Shown piece by piece: positions 22,090-33,640 of a DNA stretch of 64,000 nt. This stretch comes from Ariolimax columbianus (Eukaryota > Mollusca > Gastropoda > Stylommatophora > Arionidae): assembly GCA_036924085.1 (NCBI GenBank), contig JAVGWX010000005.1:75550547-75614546 (forward strand), written 5' to 3'. How positions within the stretch are numbered: position 1 is the first letter of the stretch; each line of letters opens with the position of its first letter. Position numbers and translations under genes: made by a program. Below the pieces are notes generated by a model. The model saw only the letters and a list, made by a program, of their open reading frames with translations. It searched no databases and was not told the DNA's origin.

Positions 22090-22430
22090 TATCTATAGTC
22101 TCCACAGTAAACGCTGTGATCTCCAGGGATGAAAGATAAGAGAGATCGTATGCATACAGTGGTAGAGAGAACATATATACAGTCTCCACAGTAAACGCTG
22201 TGATCTGTAGAGATGAACGATAAGAGAGATCGTATGCATACAGTCAGTCGTAGAGAAAACATATATACAGTCTCCACAGTAAACGCTGTGATATGTATGG
22301 ATGATAGATAAGAGAGATCGTATGCATACAGTGGTAGAGAGAACATATATACAGTCTCCACAGTGAACACTCTGATCCATGGGAACGAAAGATAAGAGAA
22401 AACGTACGCATGCCGATATAAAGTGAGATG
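22090..22430. repeat. About 84 bp tandem repeat, four copies
   Basis: Units start with AGTCTCCACAGTAAACGCTG at about 22097, 22181, 22269 and 22353, giving periods of 84, 88 and 84 bp. Each also contains GATCGTATGCATACAGT. The last copy is the most diverged. Minus-strand frames through the array are periodic artefacts. Confidence 0.93.
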
Positions 22431-22950
22431 CCTCTTAAGACTCACAAGGAGCACCCGCACGAACATTGTGAGAAGCTGTAATTACACGATAGAGAACCGG
22501 CGACCACTTGAGATCAACATCAGCAGAGACTGCCAAGACAGGCACACGAGATTCCAGACAAGAGAGTATTTAAGTAGGCAAGACAAGCTTTGTGTAGAGT
22601 TTCGTATGTATATTTGATAAGACTACAGAAATGAGTTTTTAGTTTCAGGGATTGTATCTAGTTCATTCTAATATTTCCTGAGTTAGATAGACTCATATTT
22701 GTTTAGTAACTTAGATTAGGTTTATATCAATGTGTAACAATTACTATTTTTGTAATTAAAAACATTTCTGATTCTTTGTTTAACGAAAGTTTTAGCGTTT
22801 TGTTATGAGTAAATTTTCGCCTCCGTTGTTAAATGTTGTAACTCTATAGCCCACAGTCTTAAGCAGCCCTGCAACAAAAGAAGGGCCACAATCAAAGACT
22901 GGTCATTGCGAACATAAGAAAATGGAATTTATCTTCTTCTGATGGAAAAT
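22431..22950. other. Unassigned, AT-rich sequence
   Basis: No gene or repeat recognised. The right part is AT-rich with long T and A stretches. Confidence 0.4.
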
Positions 22951-22989
22951 TCATATAAGTGAATGATGGTCCACATTAATCAACGTTAG

Positions 22990-23385
22990 ATTATACCAAC
23001 ATTAATTATCGGATTAATAATAATTGGATTATGCTACATGACAATGCACCAGCACACTGATCCCTACTGGTGAAGCAAAGCACAATGTGACTACCTTGGA
23101 ACCCGACCTGGCGCTGGCAGATTTTGTCTTGTTCCTTCGACTGAAATCGGCACTGAAAGGACAGGGATTCAAGGATGCAGAAGACGTTTTCACCAATGCG
23201 ACAAGACTGCTGAGAAAAGTGTCAAAGAATAGGTTCCCCGAATGTTTCCAGCAGCTGAATGCAAGTAGTCAAAAGTGTGCAGTTGCCGATGAGAAATACT
23301 TTCAAGGAAATGTAGTGTAGATAATTCTATTGTAACTTATTTCTATGCAATCCACTAATTCCGGGAACTTTTTGAAGCTACATCG
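22990..23385 (+). pseudogene. Mariner-like transposase C-terminal fragment
   Basis: The plus strand shows LHDNAPAH (about 23035-23058), the catalytic-Asp motif of mariner transposases. It is followed by a stop and then, in another frame, LADFVLFLRLKSALKGQGF and a C-terminus containing ECFQQLNA and EKYFQGN. This order matches the end of mariner enzymes. Just downstream, TTCCGGGAACTTTTTGAAG at about 23359-23377 resembles a mariner-type terminal inverted repeat. The N-terminal half and left terminus were not found. It belongs to a different lineage from the element at 4478-6800, judging by the C-terminal sequences. Confidence 0.8.
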
Positions 23386-23495
23386 TAGTATTAATAGTAG
23401 CAGTAGTACTAAAAGGGTTATTAATAGTAATAGTGGCCCCAGCAGTATTAATGTGGTAGTAGTAGTAATAACAGCAGTATGGGCAGTGGTATTCT
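23386..23495. repeat. Degenerate (AGT)n-rich tract, left half
   Basis: AGTAGTATTAATAGTAGCAG-type sequence lies between the mariner fragment and a LINE relic. A matching tract occurs on the other side of the LINE at 24640-24770. Confidence 0.8.
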
Positions 23496-23499
23496 TAGT

Positions 23500-24610
23500 T
23501 CTTAGTTCGACCCGTTCTTCGCCAAAGAGTGGAAATTCTTGAGAGGATCCCAACTCAGGATCCAGTCGTTTCTGTCGCGGGTGCGTCTGTTGTGGGGTCG
23601 TGAATGTTGTGCTGTTCTAGTGAATCTCGCCAGCAAGTTGGGGGCCGTCCTCGAGGTCTCTTGTCGCGCGAGTAACACGTGGTGGTTATGGTACTCCATT
23701 TTTCGTCGTGTCTTTTGGCGATAAGACCTGCCCAGCGGTGTTTTGAATGGTTAACGTGCTGTATGTATGACATTCTCCAGATATCGTTATTGTTTAGTTC
23801 GCTTTGCTGCTATTGTCTGAGAGTTATGCACACCAGGCATCTTTTAAGAGATGCGTGTGCTGTTCTCAGTTGGTTCTCTGCTGCTTTTGTTAGATACCAA
23901 GTTTCGCTACTATGGCAGAGCACTGGTAGGACTACTAAGTTCGAAGATGTCCGCATGTAGTCTGGTGTCTTTTTTGGCGTGTGTTGCTTTAAGATGAAAT
24001 TGAAAGATGTCTAACTCGTCCGTTTCCGTATGGCAATCTCAGGTTTTATGTTGTTCTCCATGTTGAAGAGCCTTCTCAGGTAGGTATATTCGTCAGTCTC
24101 CCCTATGTGCATTCAACTCAAGAGTATGGGGTTGGGTTCTACGAAACGATTGTGCATAGCTTTGGTTTCCCCTAGGTTCATAGCTAGACCGGCTTTCCTG
24201 CCTTCCGTGTCTAGTGACCGCAACATCTCTGTCTGGAGTCTCTGTGAAGAGGACGATGGCGTCTGCGAATCTGAGGTGGTTAAGATGTCTTCCATCGAAT
24301 TTGATGCCGTAGTTGTCCCAGTCTCAGTGCATCATCCTCGACTCCAGGCATGCAGAGAATAGGTTCGGCGAGATGGGGGTCTTCCTGCCGTACTCCCTTC
24401 TCGATCGCGATCGTGATGTGTTGAGTGAATGTGATAACGGTGATGCATCCTTCAAATCATTTTTTGAGTATTTCTATGTTGTGAGGGTCTACTCCTTGCT
24501 CGCTCAGCGCTTTCCACACGAATTCGGTTTCAACGGAGTCAAATGCATTATTGTAGTCAATGAATATGAGTATTAGCGGTGTTTGATGCTCTCATATCTT
24601 CTCGATCAAA
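23500..24610 (-). pseudogene. LINE reverse transcriptase relic
   Basis: On the minus strand, LILIFIDYNNAFDSVETEF (near 24575-24520) is RT motif A. It is followed by LSEQGVDPH, GVRQEDPHLAEP (degraded core motif), a frame-shifted segment equivalent to MNLGETKAMHNRF, and a C-terminal tail HVNHSKHRWAGLIAKRHDEK, then RGRPPTCWRDSLEQ. Numerous stops and frameshifts are present. The GRPP..W tail is common in animal endonuclease/RT LINEs. Only the part from motif A onward survives. Confidence 0.85.
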
Positions 24611-24639
24611 TTTCAGCACGTTGCAATGTGATCTAGTGT

Positions 24640-24770
24640 ACTGTAGTGGTATTAGTAGTAGTAATAGAACTCATAGTAGTTGTAGTGACAGTATTAGTCG
24701 TCCTTTAGTGGTAGTAACAGTTGTATTAGGGTATATGCAGTGTAGTTGTTGTAGCAGTATTAAAGCTGCT
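24640..24770. repeat. Degenerate (AGT)n-rich tract, right half
   Basis: GTATTAGTAGTAGTAATAG-type sequence closely resembles 23386-23495 in composition and rhythm. Together they look like one array split by the LINE relic between them. Confidence 0.75.
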
Positions 24771-24878
24771 TCATCTCTGATCCTCGAATGTTTACACGTT
24801 GTTCCGATCACCTGGGGCGTGCATAGCAACACACCTCCGGACACTGTTTGAACTACCGAGCTGAACCAATTGTTGGTA

Positions 24879-24880
<2 letters not shown>

Positions 24881-24928
<48 letters not shown>

Positions 24929-24985
24929 AGAGAGAGAGAGTCGGACAGAGAGAGAGAGAGTCGGACAGAGAGAGAGAGAGTCATC
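24881..24985. repeat. (AG)n microsatellite with GTCGGACAG interruptions
   Basis: GAGAGA tract interrupted twice by GAGTCGGACAGAG, forming a short higher-order repeat of about 29 bp. Confidence 0.95.
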
Positions 24986-26740
24986 TCAGCGAAGTAGAAT
25001 TTGTCAGTCCTAGTATGTTAGCCTTGTCTCGATGATAACCACAAAGGTCGGCACAGTAGAAGAAGTCCTGGTCAATGGCAGCATTCAGATCCTTCCCCAG
25101 CCTTCTGGATACTGTCTTGTCGCTAGACCATGTCAGACTCAGACAAAAGAGTGAGGCTGAATTGCGCAAAACTCCCTCACTTTAATCAAATTCACGCGCA
25201 GCTCACGACATGACCTCGTACACGTCATCCGAAACTCCCGAGTCGATGGGCGAGCGGCGAAGCAGCAGGTGAGGATACACTGGAAGCAGACACGCGCATA
25301 AGCGGTTCGTTCCATATTGTCGTATTTCACGGATTTGAGATAACCGTAGAACCGGGGAGCTCTCTGGACGACTGAGCAGCCCCCTCTAGGACAGACCTGC
25401 TCATCTCTAACATGGCTGCAGGGTTTCCATTTTACAGTAGTTTAAAAATAAGAAAAAGAGAAAGAATCATACGTATCGAACTTGTGTTATGAAACGTGCG
25501 GACACTTATGGGCAGGCCAGAACGGAAAGCCGCCATGTTCGCAAGGGAACTAACTTGATTTTACATCAGCATCAGGTAGCTATCAGAGGTTGGACAACTT
25601 TCAGGACGATTGTACTGGCTTCGCTTTTTTCTGAAGCGGCCGTATCATTTAAAAACAACTGGTGGCTTGGTATGGCTTCATCATGAAGTCCGCTATTGTG
25701 CAGCAATTAGAAAGTCATTATATGGGAGTTAGAGGAAGTCGCTTTGTCACAAGGCGATCACTAACGGGAGAACGGACGAACACAACCACCAGTTCTTTCA
25801 GATCTCGAATCACTTGCCGCTGCAGTTGTACAATTTGACACTCTGATTCTGCTATGTTATTTTTACACCACAGCTGATGTAGATTACACTAACACTGGTG
25901 GAATCATTGACTGAAATGGAATACTCTTACTGAGGACTTGTACATCAAATGAGCTTGTAATTAGCTTTACCATCGTCTGACTCCAAACTTTAAATGGGAC
26001 TACATGGATCCATCCGTCCTGTTCCAAAGTAATATTGAAAAATGACGTGAAGAGAGATAATGAGAGAGATACGTGGGGGAGGAGAGAGAGAGAGAGAGAG
26101 AGGAGAGAGAGCTAGGAAGACATAATGACATAGCGATGGTTAGAGATAGAGACATAAATAAGTTGAGCGAGAGAGTCAGCAGAAATATAAATATAAAACT
26201 ATGGTGAAAGATAGGGAAGAGGAGATAAGGTTAGATAGAGAGAGCTATTGAGATTTATGGAGATGTTGGGTGAGAGATTTGGGGCAATTGCGAGAGATAA
26301 ACTACAACATTATAGACAAGAATTTGGGTGATACGTGATCGTCAACGCCCGATCGAGTTACACACGATAGTGATGTTGGCTGTTTCTTATTGCCTTTCTT
26401 GGCTCCCAACTAAATATAGGGCGACTACTACAGCTCGCTCTCTTACCGAACATTTTCGGCTTCGCTTGCAGTAGTGCAGGGGTCGACAATAATCTCTGGG
26501 ACAGAGGTCAAAGGGCATGCCAGTCATTGGTCGTCGATCCACATTCATTAATGAATAACTGATAATGGCATCATGATTTGTGATTAATGTTGATTTTATT
26601 TAAGTCAGATTTAGGTCGAAAGTCATGAATGAGACAGTATAGTATTGGACTTTATGATGCTTGTCATGCGAAAGTTCGTCAGACAATCTGGATTAGATCA
26701 GATGACGTGTGACAGTAGGATAAAATCTAATGGCCATGAA
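24986..26740. other. Unassigned sequence with a short AG microsatellite
   Basis: No gene or transposon was recognised. A GAGAGA tract is present at about 26077-26112 and purine-rich sequence continues to about 26280. Confidence 0.4.
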
Positions 26741-26744
26741 ATGG

Positions 26745-27405
26745 CTCGAAATGGTTGACCATTGTAAATATCTGGGTTCGATTGTCAGTGATAAGGATCA
26801 AAATATGAGGTTTTGGCCAGAATAGTACAGACAATAGCGGCGCTTGCACGGCTTAACAAAATCTGGCAAGATAAACGGTAAGCACTATGTAAGAAAATCA
26901 GATTAATGTGTACACTGGTCCTGTCAATATTCCTCTATGCTTGTGAGATATGGACAGTTACAGCTGACCTTCAGCGAATGATACAGGCCTTGCAGATGAA
27001 ATGTTTCCGATGACTTTTAAACGTCACGTACAAAGATCGAGTTACATATGAGGAAATACGAGATAGAATTACAACAGCAATAGGGCCTTTTGGAGATCTC
27101 TTAGCAACTGTCAAAAGAAGGAAACTCGCTTGGTACGGTGACATATCGAGATCAAATGGTCTTCAAATACGATTCTCCACGGTAAGGTGCAAGGCAGACG
27201 ACGAAGAGACCGTCCTCAAAAGAGGTGGGAGGACAACATAAAAGAATGGACCAATCCCCGACCAGAAGAGGCACAGGTAGCGGCCGCTGACAGAGAAGGG
27301 TGGCGTGGGTTTGTGAGGATGTCTTCATTTGTGCTTCAACGACCTCACCGGTTACGGGATGACCTGAACTGACCTGATCTGACCTGACCTGACCTGGTGT
27401 GACAT
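26745..27405 (+). pseudogene. LINE C-terminal relic with pentanucleotide tail
   Basis: Frame-shifted plus-strand pieces read DHCKYLGSIVSDKDQ, RIVQTIAALARLNKIWQDKR, LSIFLYACEIWTVTADLQ, LLNVTYKDRVTYEEIRDR and RWEDNIKEWTNPRPEEA, ending RPHRLRDDLN at 27372. The series is collinear with the intact copy at 44178-45059 (for example LLNVTYKDRVTNVDIRQR). The 3' end runs into TGACCTGATCTGACCTGACC, a pentanucleotide tail like that of the other copy. Several stops and frameshifts show it is older. Confidence 0.85.
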
Positions 27406-28020
27406 AAACCTCTCAGTGTGTAAGACCATACGGGGCTGCTGTACGTCGTATTTAGTTTTGATAGTGCGGTCGAGACATTGTCAGCTGGCGGGCCTGATTA
27501 CCCCTGGGGTATGGTCGCATCCGCCTGAGAAATTCTCGCATCCAGAATTGGATATCTCTACATTCCATCTAGGCCGGACCCACTGAATTCCTCCTGGGTA
27601 GGAAATTGCCACATCATTTCTCACGAGATAGAGCTGTGTCTGACTTGGGGTAGCGTCTTATAGCACTTGGGGTTAGGCCACATTCCACCTTAGTTTGGGT
27701 ACATTCCACGAAGGGTAGGACCGCAGCCCGCCTGGGATAGAGATACAACCCGTCTATGGTAGTGACCCTTCTTGTCTGAGATAGAACTGCTGAATCCTGC
27801 TTTAGAGTAGGCCATCTTAGCTTTTAGGTTACCGAACCCTGTTAGAGTGGTTCATGCTACATTTCGTTGGACATTAGTTTAGTTCAGTTTAGTTGAAGAA
27901 TCAACTTCATTGCACAGTGCTCTGTTTTTCTCCATATTTTTGGAGAATCTCAGCACAAAGCACGAACTCTGTAGCACCAGTGAGGGTCCTGTAATAGATT
28001 GGGTAGATTGTTTCAATAAT
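27406..28020. other. Unassigned; weak about 38-45 bp periodicity
   Basis: Imperfect recurrences of words such as CCTGGGATAG, ACATTCCACC and GGGTAGG suggest a very old minisatellite, but I could not define a unit. No gene seen. Confidence 0.35.
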
Positions 28021-28311
28021 TTGTAATTTTGCCCGGCCAGCGTCCGTTAAGCTTACTCTTTTCGATTATCAACTGCGGAGGGATTTTTGATTTGCGCGAC
28101 ACTGAACACGGGCGTCCGATTTCTACTTTGCAAAATCCGGGGAAATACCAGAAAGTTTACAAGAAAAAAAATCACAGTCTCTATAGTGATTTGAACCTGG
28201 GCCTTCCAGCACCTACAGAGGTTGGACATAATGCTCAAGCCCCTCCAGAGGTTGGACATGATATTGTTAACAGAAATAGTTTGCTCGTTCTGAAGGTTTA
28301 CTGTATTATCC

Positions 28312-28770
28312 TCATGTAGCATGTCCTTTGTAGAACGTCGCTCCCATCACAGTATGTCTGAAAGAAACTCGTTCCCTTGCCAAAACACCAGCTTCCGCCA
28401 CTATCATACTCAGGCACTCCTGGATATCTTGGTGCCATCGTCTTCTTGGTCTACCCCTTCCTCTTTTGCCTGGCACCATACCTTCTATCACCGTTCTCTC
28501 AAGACCGTTGTGTCTCCTGATGTGACCAAAGTATTTGCATTTTCTAGCCAAAATGGAATTGATAAACCAGTTCTCCTCTATGCTCAACTCTTGCCGAATG
28601 TCTACATTTGTTCTTTTCTCTGTCCAGGATATTCTGAGGATCTTTCTGTAACATTTTGACTCGAAGGATTTGATTCTTTGTCTAGAAGTTTTTGTAATCG
28701 TCCATGCTTCACAGCCATAAGCTGCCACAGGAAAAACACAGGCTCTCAAGACTTTTACTTTTATCGTTTT
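28312..28770 (-). pseudogene. LINE C-terminal fragment, second GRPR-type family
   Basis: A 145-residue open frame encodes the C-terminal tail of an endonuclease/RT-type LINE: LRACVFPVAAYGCEAWTITK, then CYRKILRISWTEKRTNVDIR, CKYFGHIRRHN and GKRGRGRPRRRWHQDIQE. The frame continues upstream into TIKVKV before the homology stops near 28770. Only the tail survives, so it is a 5'-truncated dead copy although the remaining frame is unbroken. Its sequence differs clearly from the family at 26745 and 44174. Confidence 0.85.
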
Positions 28771-30240
28771 TGGTTTATCGTTTTTGGTTTACCGTATAGG
28801 TTCGGGAATTTCGACTGATTCAGCTACAGACAGCGCCTTCTTGTTCATCATCATTACCTGTCACTGCTGATAGCGGAAAGTAGTTCCAACACTGTATTTA
28901 GTTTATACTAGCCGTTTTAAGGGAATCCTGAAGCATTTTCTTTTAGTGTGGCAATGGTTATTTTTCATCGTGATGTTGCCAGCCAAATGTAAAACTCTCT
29001 CCAGCCGCCGAATATTTTCTTTCTTTCGGAGACCCATTGTGCTTAACCTATGAACCAATAAGACTTCCAGGTGAGGCCGTTGAGGGACACTGATCCACGT
29101 CAGAAGACGACGGAGATGTTGATCGTCTATACTGCAAATAAATCTCATAATTCAGGCTCAGTCTCAACAGCTCGTAGGGACCGTTCAATGACGAGGTATC
29201 CGGTACTGACCCCATGATGCGCACCAAAGTATTGACGCTTTAAACACTTCAAGTTGACATTCGCATTCCTTCGTCTGCATAGTCGCAAATGCTGTTGGTC
29301 TGCTTTGGAAAAAAAAGCTCATGTTCCATTCATTATGTTATAGACTAACTCTTTGATAGAGATAAACTTTAGAGAAGACAGTTCATAATAATACAGGTCA
29401 CTAACTTGACGACGCATTTGGTTACTGTAGAGCCAAAGTTACTCATATATTAATGGCCACATTTACAACTCTCTTGCGCTCTCCTTATTTTCTTGGAAAG
29501 TTACTGCGGCCCTATTCTCTCCTTTCCAACATTGACTGCATACACCTATTCATCTTCTGAAAAAGTGGGCCTGGATCAACCTGGTTCTAGCTAAATCGGT
29601 GTCTTCTCAGTAGACTCACAACTTTGGGGATCACATCAGCAATCCCCACCTCATTGGTCAGACTGTTGTAGCCCACCTACTTCACATTGACGTAAAGTTG
29701 GGTCTTTGTCAATATGTTTCATCATACGCTTAGACTAGTCTTGGCTCCCCGTTTCGTACGTCAATTGTATATAACCACCACTATGAACAATCAATATTTA
29801 TGTCAAACACGTTTAATTTTAAATAAAAGATCAATTTAACGGGACTTTAAACAGACACAAAACACGGAGACAACTTAAACATGCAACGACAAATAGACAA
29901 CTAGTATTCTCAAATAAACAAAAGATGGAAGGAAGCTAACTCTGCATTTACTAGTAGCAATGAAATACCTCTTTCCTTGTCATTCCTATTAAATACTTAA
30001 TTTATACGAATTACAAGTTTTCTGTAAATAGTTCTTGAACAGGGCGTAATTCTGGGGACGGATCTATGACAAATGCATACGTGGCACCCGCCGACAAGGC
30101 TCAGCCGGCAATTAAGTTATCGAAAGGTACAGGTAAATAAGGCTGACCTAGTTGCTACGTGGCGTTCGATAATCTGCCGCTGTTCTCAGGCATGAAGTGC
30201 TTAGCGTTTACGTTAACAGTGGTAGATGCAGTAACAGGTG
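28771..30240. other. Unassigned sequence with traces of old dispersed repeats
   Basis: Two short segments resemble other places in the window: about 28945-28985 (TGATGTTGCCAG, compare 32290-32330 and 51720-51765) and 29641-29666 (reverse complement of about 51983-52008). No gene was recognised. Confidence 0.4.
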
Positions 30241-30244
30241 GCGC

Positions 30245-30625
30245 GGTAGTATCCAGGTTTACCTGATAAAGTGGCAATTGGAAAGTAGATTTTCCAGGAT
30301 ACCTGATAGAGTGGCAATTGGAACGTAAAGTACCCAGATTACCTGATAGAGTGGCAATTAGAACGTAGATTATCCAGGCTACCTGCTAGAATGGCAATTG
30401 GAAAGTAGATTTTTCAGTATACCTGCTAGAGTGGCAATTGGAACGTAAAGTACCCAGATTACCTGATAGAGTGGCAATTAGAACGTAGATTATCCAGGCT
30501 ATCTGCTAGAATGGCAATTGGAACGTAGAGTATCCAGGCTACCTGCTAGAGTATCAATTGAAACAGAGCCTCCAGGCTACACAAAAAAGTAAATAGTGAA
30601 TAGGAGAGATTACAGGCTATCTGAT
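30245..30625. repeat. 40 bp tandem repeat with a 120 bp trimer pattern
   Basis: Units contain ACCTGATAGAGTGGCAATTG at a 40 bp spacing, about nine copies. Variants (GAACGTAAAGTACCCAG, GAACGTAGATTATCCAGG and GAAAGTAGATTTTTCAG types) repeat in the same order at 30301 and again at about 30421, indicating a 120 bp higher-order unit. Confidence 0.92.
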
Positions 30626-31126
30626 AGAGGGGCTGTGGGGCGCACAGCTTAGGAATTAGTGGGTTAAATATTAAACAAGCTATCCCCCTACTGGGGGGAA
30701 AACAGGACAATAACCGTGAGTCAGGACATAACGCGGAGGAGTTGGAGACGGAAGTGCCGAAGACACACATTAAGAAAAAGAAAAATCAGTGTTATTCGCC
30801 AGATCCTTGTATGGACTCCAAAGGACAAGAGTCAAGGGCGGCAGAAGTACACTTGAAGAAGGGAAATAGTAGAAAACATGGTGCAACGCGATAAACGCGG
30901 GACCAGCTAGAGGTGGTGGCAGATGACAGAACGGCTTGTCGTGTTGTAGTTGTGGCCTCTGCTCCACTGGGAGTGATAAAGGTATAACAAATATTAATTG
31001 GTATTATAATTGGTGCTGTTCTACGCGCGAAAGTCCCTCAAAATAATACGATATGCTGGATTAGTCCAGATAAGTCCTAAATGATAACCTCTCAACGTTT
31101 TACGACACTCTGAATTAGTCCAGATC
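30626..31126. other. Unassigned; weak about 50 bp repeats near the LINE insertion
   Basis: No gene recognised. Near the right end, GCGAAAGTCCCTCAA and TTAGTCCAGATAAGTCCT recur, and the first reappears just after the LINE copy at 32017, so the LINE entered a small degenerate repeat. Confidence 0.45.
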
Positions 31127-31137
31127 AGTCCTGAGCG

Positions 31138-32005
31138 CTAAGCTTTATATCGAAAAGCTACCCAAGCATGGACTGGACCCATGCATACACCGACGGTTCT
31201 GTAACAAACACTACACAGAACGGAGGGGCAGGAGCATTCCTAAACCTACCAAATGGCAGACAAATAACACTGTCATTCGCTACTGGTAAGTACACAAGCA
31301 ATTTCAGAGCAGAGGCAGAGGCACTGAGGGCAGCAGTGGAAGAAATGGTGACACACAAACAAAATGAAAGCCATATAGTCCTGCTTACAGATGCTCTCGC
31401 CGTAGTCACAGCGCTAAAAAGCCAGAAAAACACTGAGCTTAATGACTTAAGAGCAGCACTCTGCAAACTGTGCCATCAGTCCGCAACAAAAAGGGTAGTG
31501 GTACAGTGGGTCCCATCACACTGCAACATCAAAGGCAACGAGGAGGCAGACAGACTGGCAAAAGAAGGTGCAAGACTACCACAAACAGATACTAGTATGA
31601 CGTACGAAGAGTCAAAACGGCTTATCAAAGCCAGATACACGACCAAATGGGAAACCGAACATACTGGTTACACCAAAAACGATGCCTATTACCAGTTGAA
31701 CCGAAGAGAGCAGGTCGTTGTCTTCAGACTTCGCACTGGCCACAATAGACTGAGGTACCACCTATTCAACAAATTGAAGATAGGTGGTACCGACGAATGC
31801 CCGTGCGGTACTGGTAAAATGACCGCTGAACATCTGCTGCAGAACTGCCCGACATACGAGGATCAGAGAGAGCAGATGTGGCCATCACCAGTGGAACTGC
31901 AAGACAAGCTCTATGGCAGTGGCGACAGCCTCAAGATGACCGCCGCTTTTTTCGAAAAAATAATGGTTACTGTCTGACTGCGTACGAAGAAGAAGAAGAA
32001 GAAGA
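31138..32005 (+). mobile_element. 5'-truncated RNase H LINE, copy 2, with perfect TSD
   Basis: This 868 bp insertion begins CTAAGCTTTATATCG and ends in a (GAA)n tail after GTCTGACTGCGTAC. It is bounded by a perfect 11 bp duplication, AGTCCTGAGCG, at 31127-31137 and 32006-32016. It is closely similar to the 3' end of the LINE at 215-3410, without the deletion seen there. The perfect TSD and open frame indicate a young insertion. Confidence 0.95.
31168..31977 (+). CDS. RNase H domain and zinc-type tail of LINE copy 2
   Basis: An intact 269-residue frame encodes RNase H, which would degrade RNA in the RNA/DNA hybrid made by the LINE. YTDGS (Asp9), AEAEAL, LLTDA and the SHCNIKGNEEADRLAKEGA segment supply the expected acidic and His residues. 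The C-terminus has VVFRLRTGHNRLRYHLF and a Cys/His cluster, CPCGTGKMTAEHLLQNC. It is the 3' end of a longer polyprotein, and the Met used here is internal, so expression as a separate protein is not implied. Confidence 0.88.
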   Translation: MDWTHAYTDGSVTNTTQNGGAGAFLNLPNGRQITLSFATGKYTSNFRAEAEALRAAVEEMVTHKQNESHIVLLTDALAVVTALKSQKNTELNDLRAALCKLCHQSATKRVVVQWVPSHCNIKGNEEADRLAKEGARLPQTDTSMTYEESKRLIKARYTTKWETEHTGYTKNDAYYQLNRREQVVVFRLRTGHNRLRYHLFNKLKIGGTDECPCGTGKMTAEHLLQNCPTYEDQREQMWPSPVELQDKLYGSGDSLKMTAAFFEKIMVTV

Positions 32006-32016
32006 AGTCCTGAGCG

Positions 32017-32620
32017 AAAGTCCCTCAACATTATACAACACGCTGGATAAGTCCCGAGTCTTTTGACACTCAATGCATTTTTGAGGACCAACCGACGGAA
32101 AATGATATTTAGTTCAATTCACCTTCAATGTGAAGCATCTGCCCCCACCGTAGCTGGCCTATTCTAACAGAAACCTGTTTCCAATTATTTGTAATTATTC
32201 ACCTTTTCGGTTCAATGTGCAGCATGTGTATTAATTGCATCATGGAAACTATATCCGAGCTTGTTGCTTGATCCTTTGCAGTTGATGCTTATAATGGCAA
32301 TTTTTTTAACATTATGATGTTGCCAGCGCTAAGCAGTACCCTTTTGAGTTGTCTTTTCCGACATGATTCGAAGATGACAGCTGTCCTCTTACATTCATTT
32401 CAGGTACCGCTCAGCTTAGAGTTTGCGTGCCACACGTTTTCCACTAATAATCTTTTGACTACCATTTAGATTGTCGGAATATTGGAAAGTGTTGCTTTGC
32501 CTGTCGTAGGCAGGATTGTCTACTAGTAGGTTATGACAGTATAAACATAGGTTGTCTTTTTAAAAAGCGTATAACGTTGGCTATTTGAAGGCACACGCGG
32601 CTTGAATGTCAAAGCAAAAT
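32017..32620. other. Old dispersed repeat and unassigned sequence
   Basis: The stretch about 32170-32420 shares ordered words with 51630-51800: a CACCTTTTCGGTTCAATGTG-like start, TATAATGGCAAT, a T-run, a TTGCCAGC-like end and CTTTTCCGAC-like sequence. The type is unknown. No coding sequence seen. Confidence 0.45.
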
Positions 32621-33640
32621 GAAGTCAAAGTGGGAGGCTGTGACAGCGAGGGATGAGCACTAGAGGAAGGAAGACAGCGACAGGGTGCTCCACGGATCGG
32701 CGACAGTTGGCTAGGTAGGATGGGCGTGTGTTGGTATGATAGAGTGGCAACATGCCGACAGTAAAAGTGAGGTGGCGTGGTAGAAGGTAAGAGAGGAGGT
32801 CTGGAGAGACGCAGTGTGCGATTGATATATGATAATGAAGAGGAGGATGAGATGTTGCAGAGTGGAGGTGTGAGGATGAGACGGAATGTGAAGGTGAGAG
32901 GTAGAGAGAGTGAGAGAATGAGAAGAAGAGACCATTAGGAGGACTGAGGTTGGGAGGAGTAGGATAGAGGGAGGAGAAGAGAGAGAGAGGATGAGAAGGA
33001 TGAACAGAAGAGGAAGAGGTGAGAAGGAGAGGTTGAGAGAATGGGGAAGGTAGTGTGTGCAATTGAGAGGTTGAGTGAGTGAGGAGGATGAGAGAGAGGG
33101 TATGAGGATGACAAGGAGAGAGAATGGAAATGAGAGGATGGGGAGGATAGCGTATATTGATGTTCACACTAAGAGAGAACGAGGAGGAATGTTTAACGAT
33201 TTTGGCAGAACAGATTGTGAAGAGAAGAGATAAAGAGGGTGAGGTTGACATGGAAAAGAGGGAAGAGAGAGCATGTGATGGATGAGGAAGAGAGATCTTG
33301 TAAAGGAAGAGGAAGAGAGAGGATGTGCAGAAGAGGTATCAGGATCAGGAAGGTATTGCGAGAATAGCATGTGGGAGGGTGATTCGAAGGATGGAGTAAT
33401 GAGGGCTGGGGCGGGGAGGGCGAAGGGGCAAAGTAAGAACTGAGGTTACGAATAGAGCCATACAATACAAGAGGGTGTTTGGTAGAGATGATTGGAGAGA
33501 ATTTGGGTTTGTTAGAAGAAAGGGGGTTGAGTGGAGAGCTATGAAAATTATAAGTTGTGCGAGAGAAAGATGAGGAAAACTGAACAAGTAGCGAGCAACT
33601 ATTTGACAGCAGAAGCCGAGCAAACGTTTGAATGAAAGAC
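32621..33640. repeat. Purine-rich degenerate repeat tract
   Basis: The plus strand is G/A-rich (GAGAGGATGAGGAAGAG-like words) without a fixed period. Minus-strand Ser/Leu/Pro-rich frames through it are low-complexity artefacts. Confidence 0.8.

Noticed and set aside
27406..28020. Minisatellite with about 40 bp unit
   Set aside because: Words recur but no consistent unit could be aligned by eye.
28190..28280. tRNA gene or SINE head on the minus strand
   Set aside because: GGTTCAAATCAC is box B-like, but there is no convincing box A, cloverleaf or boundaries.
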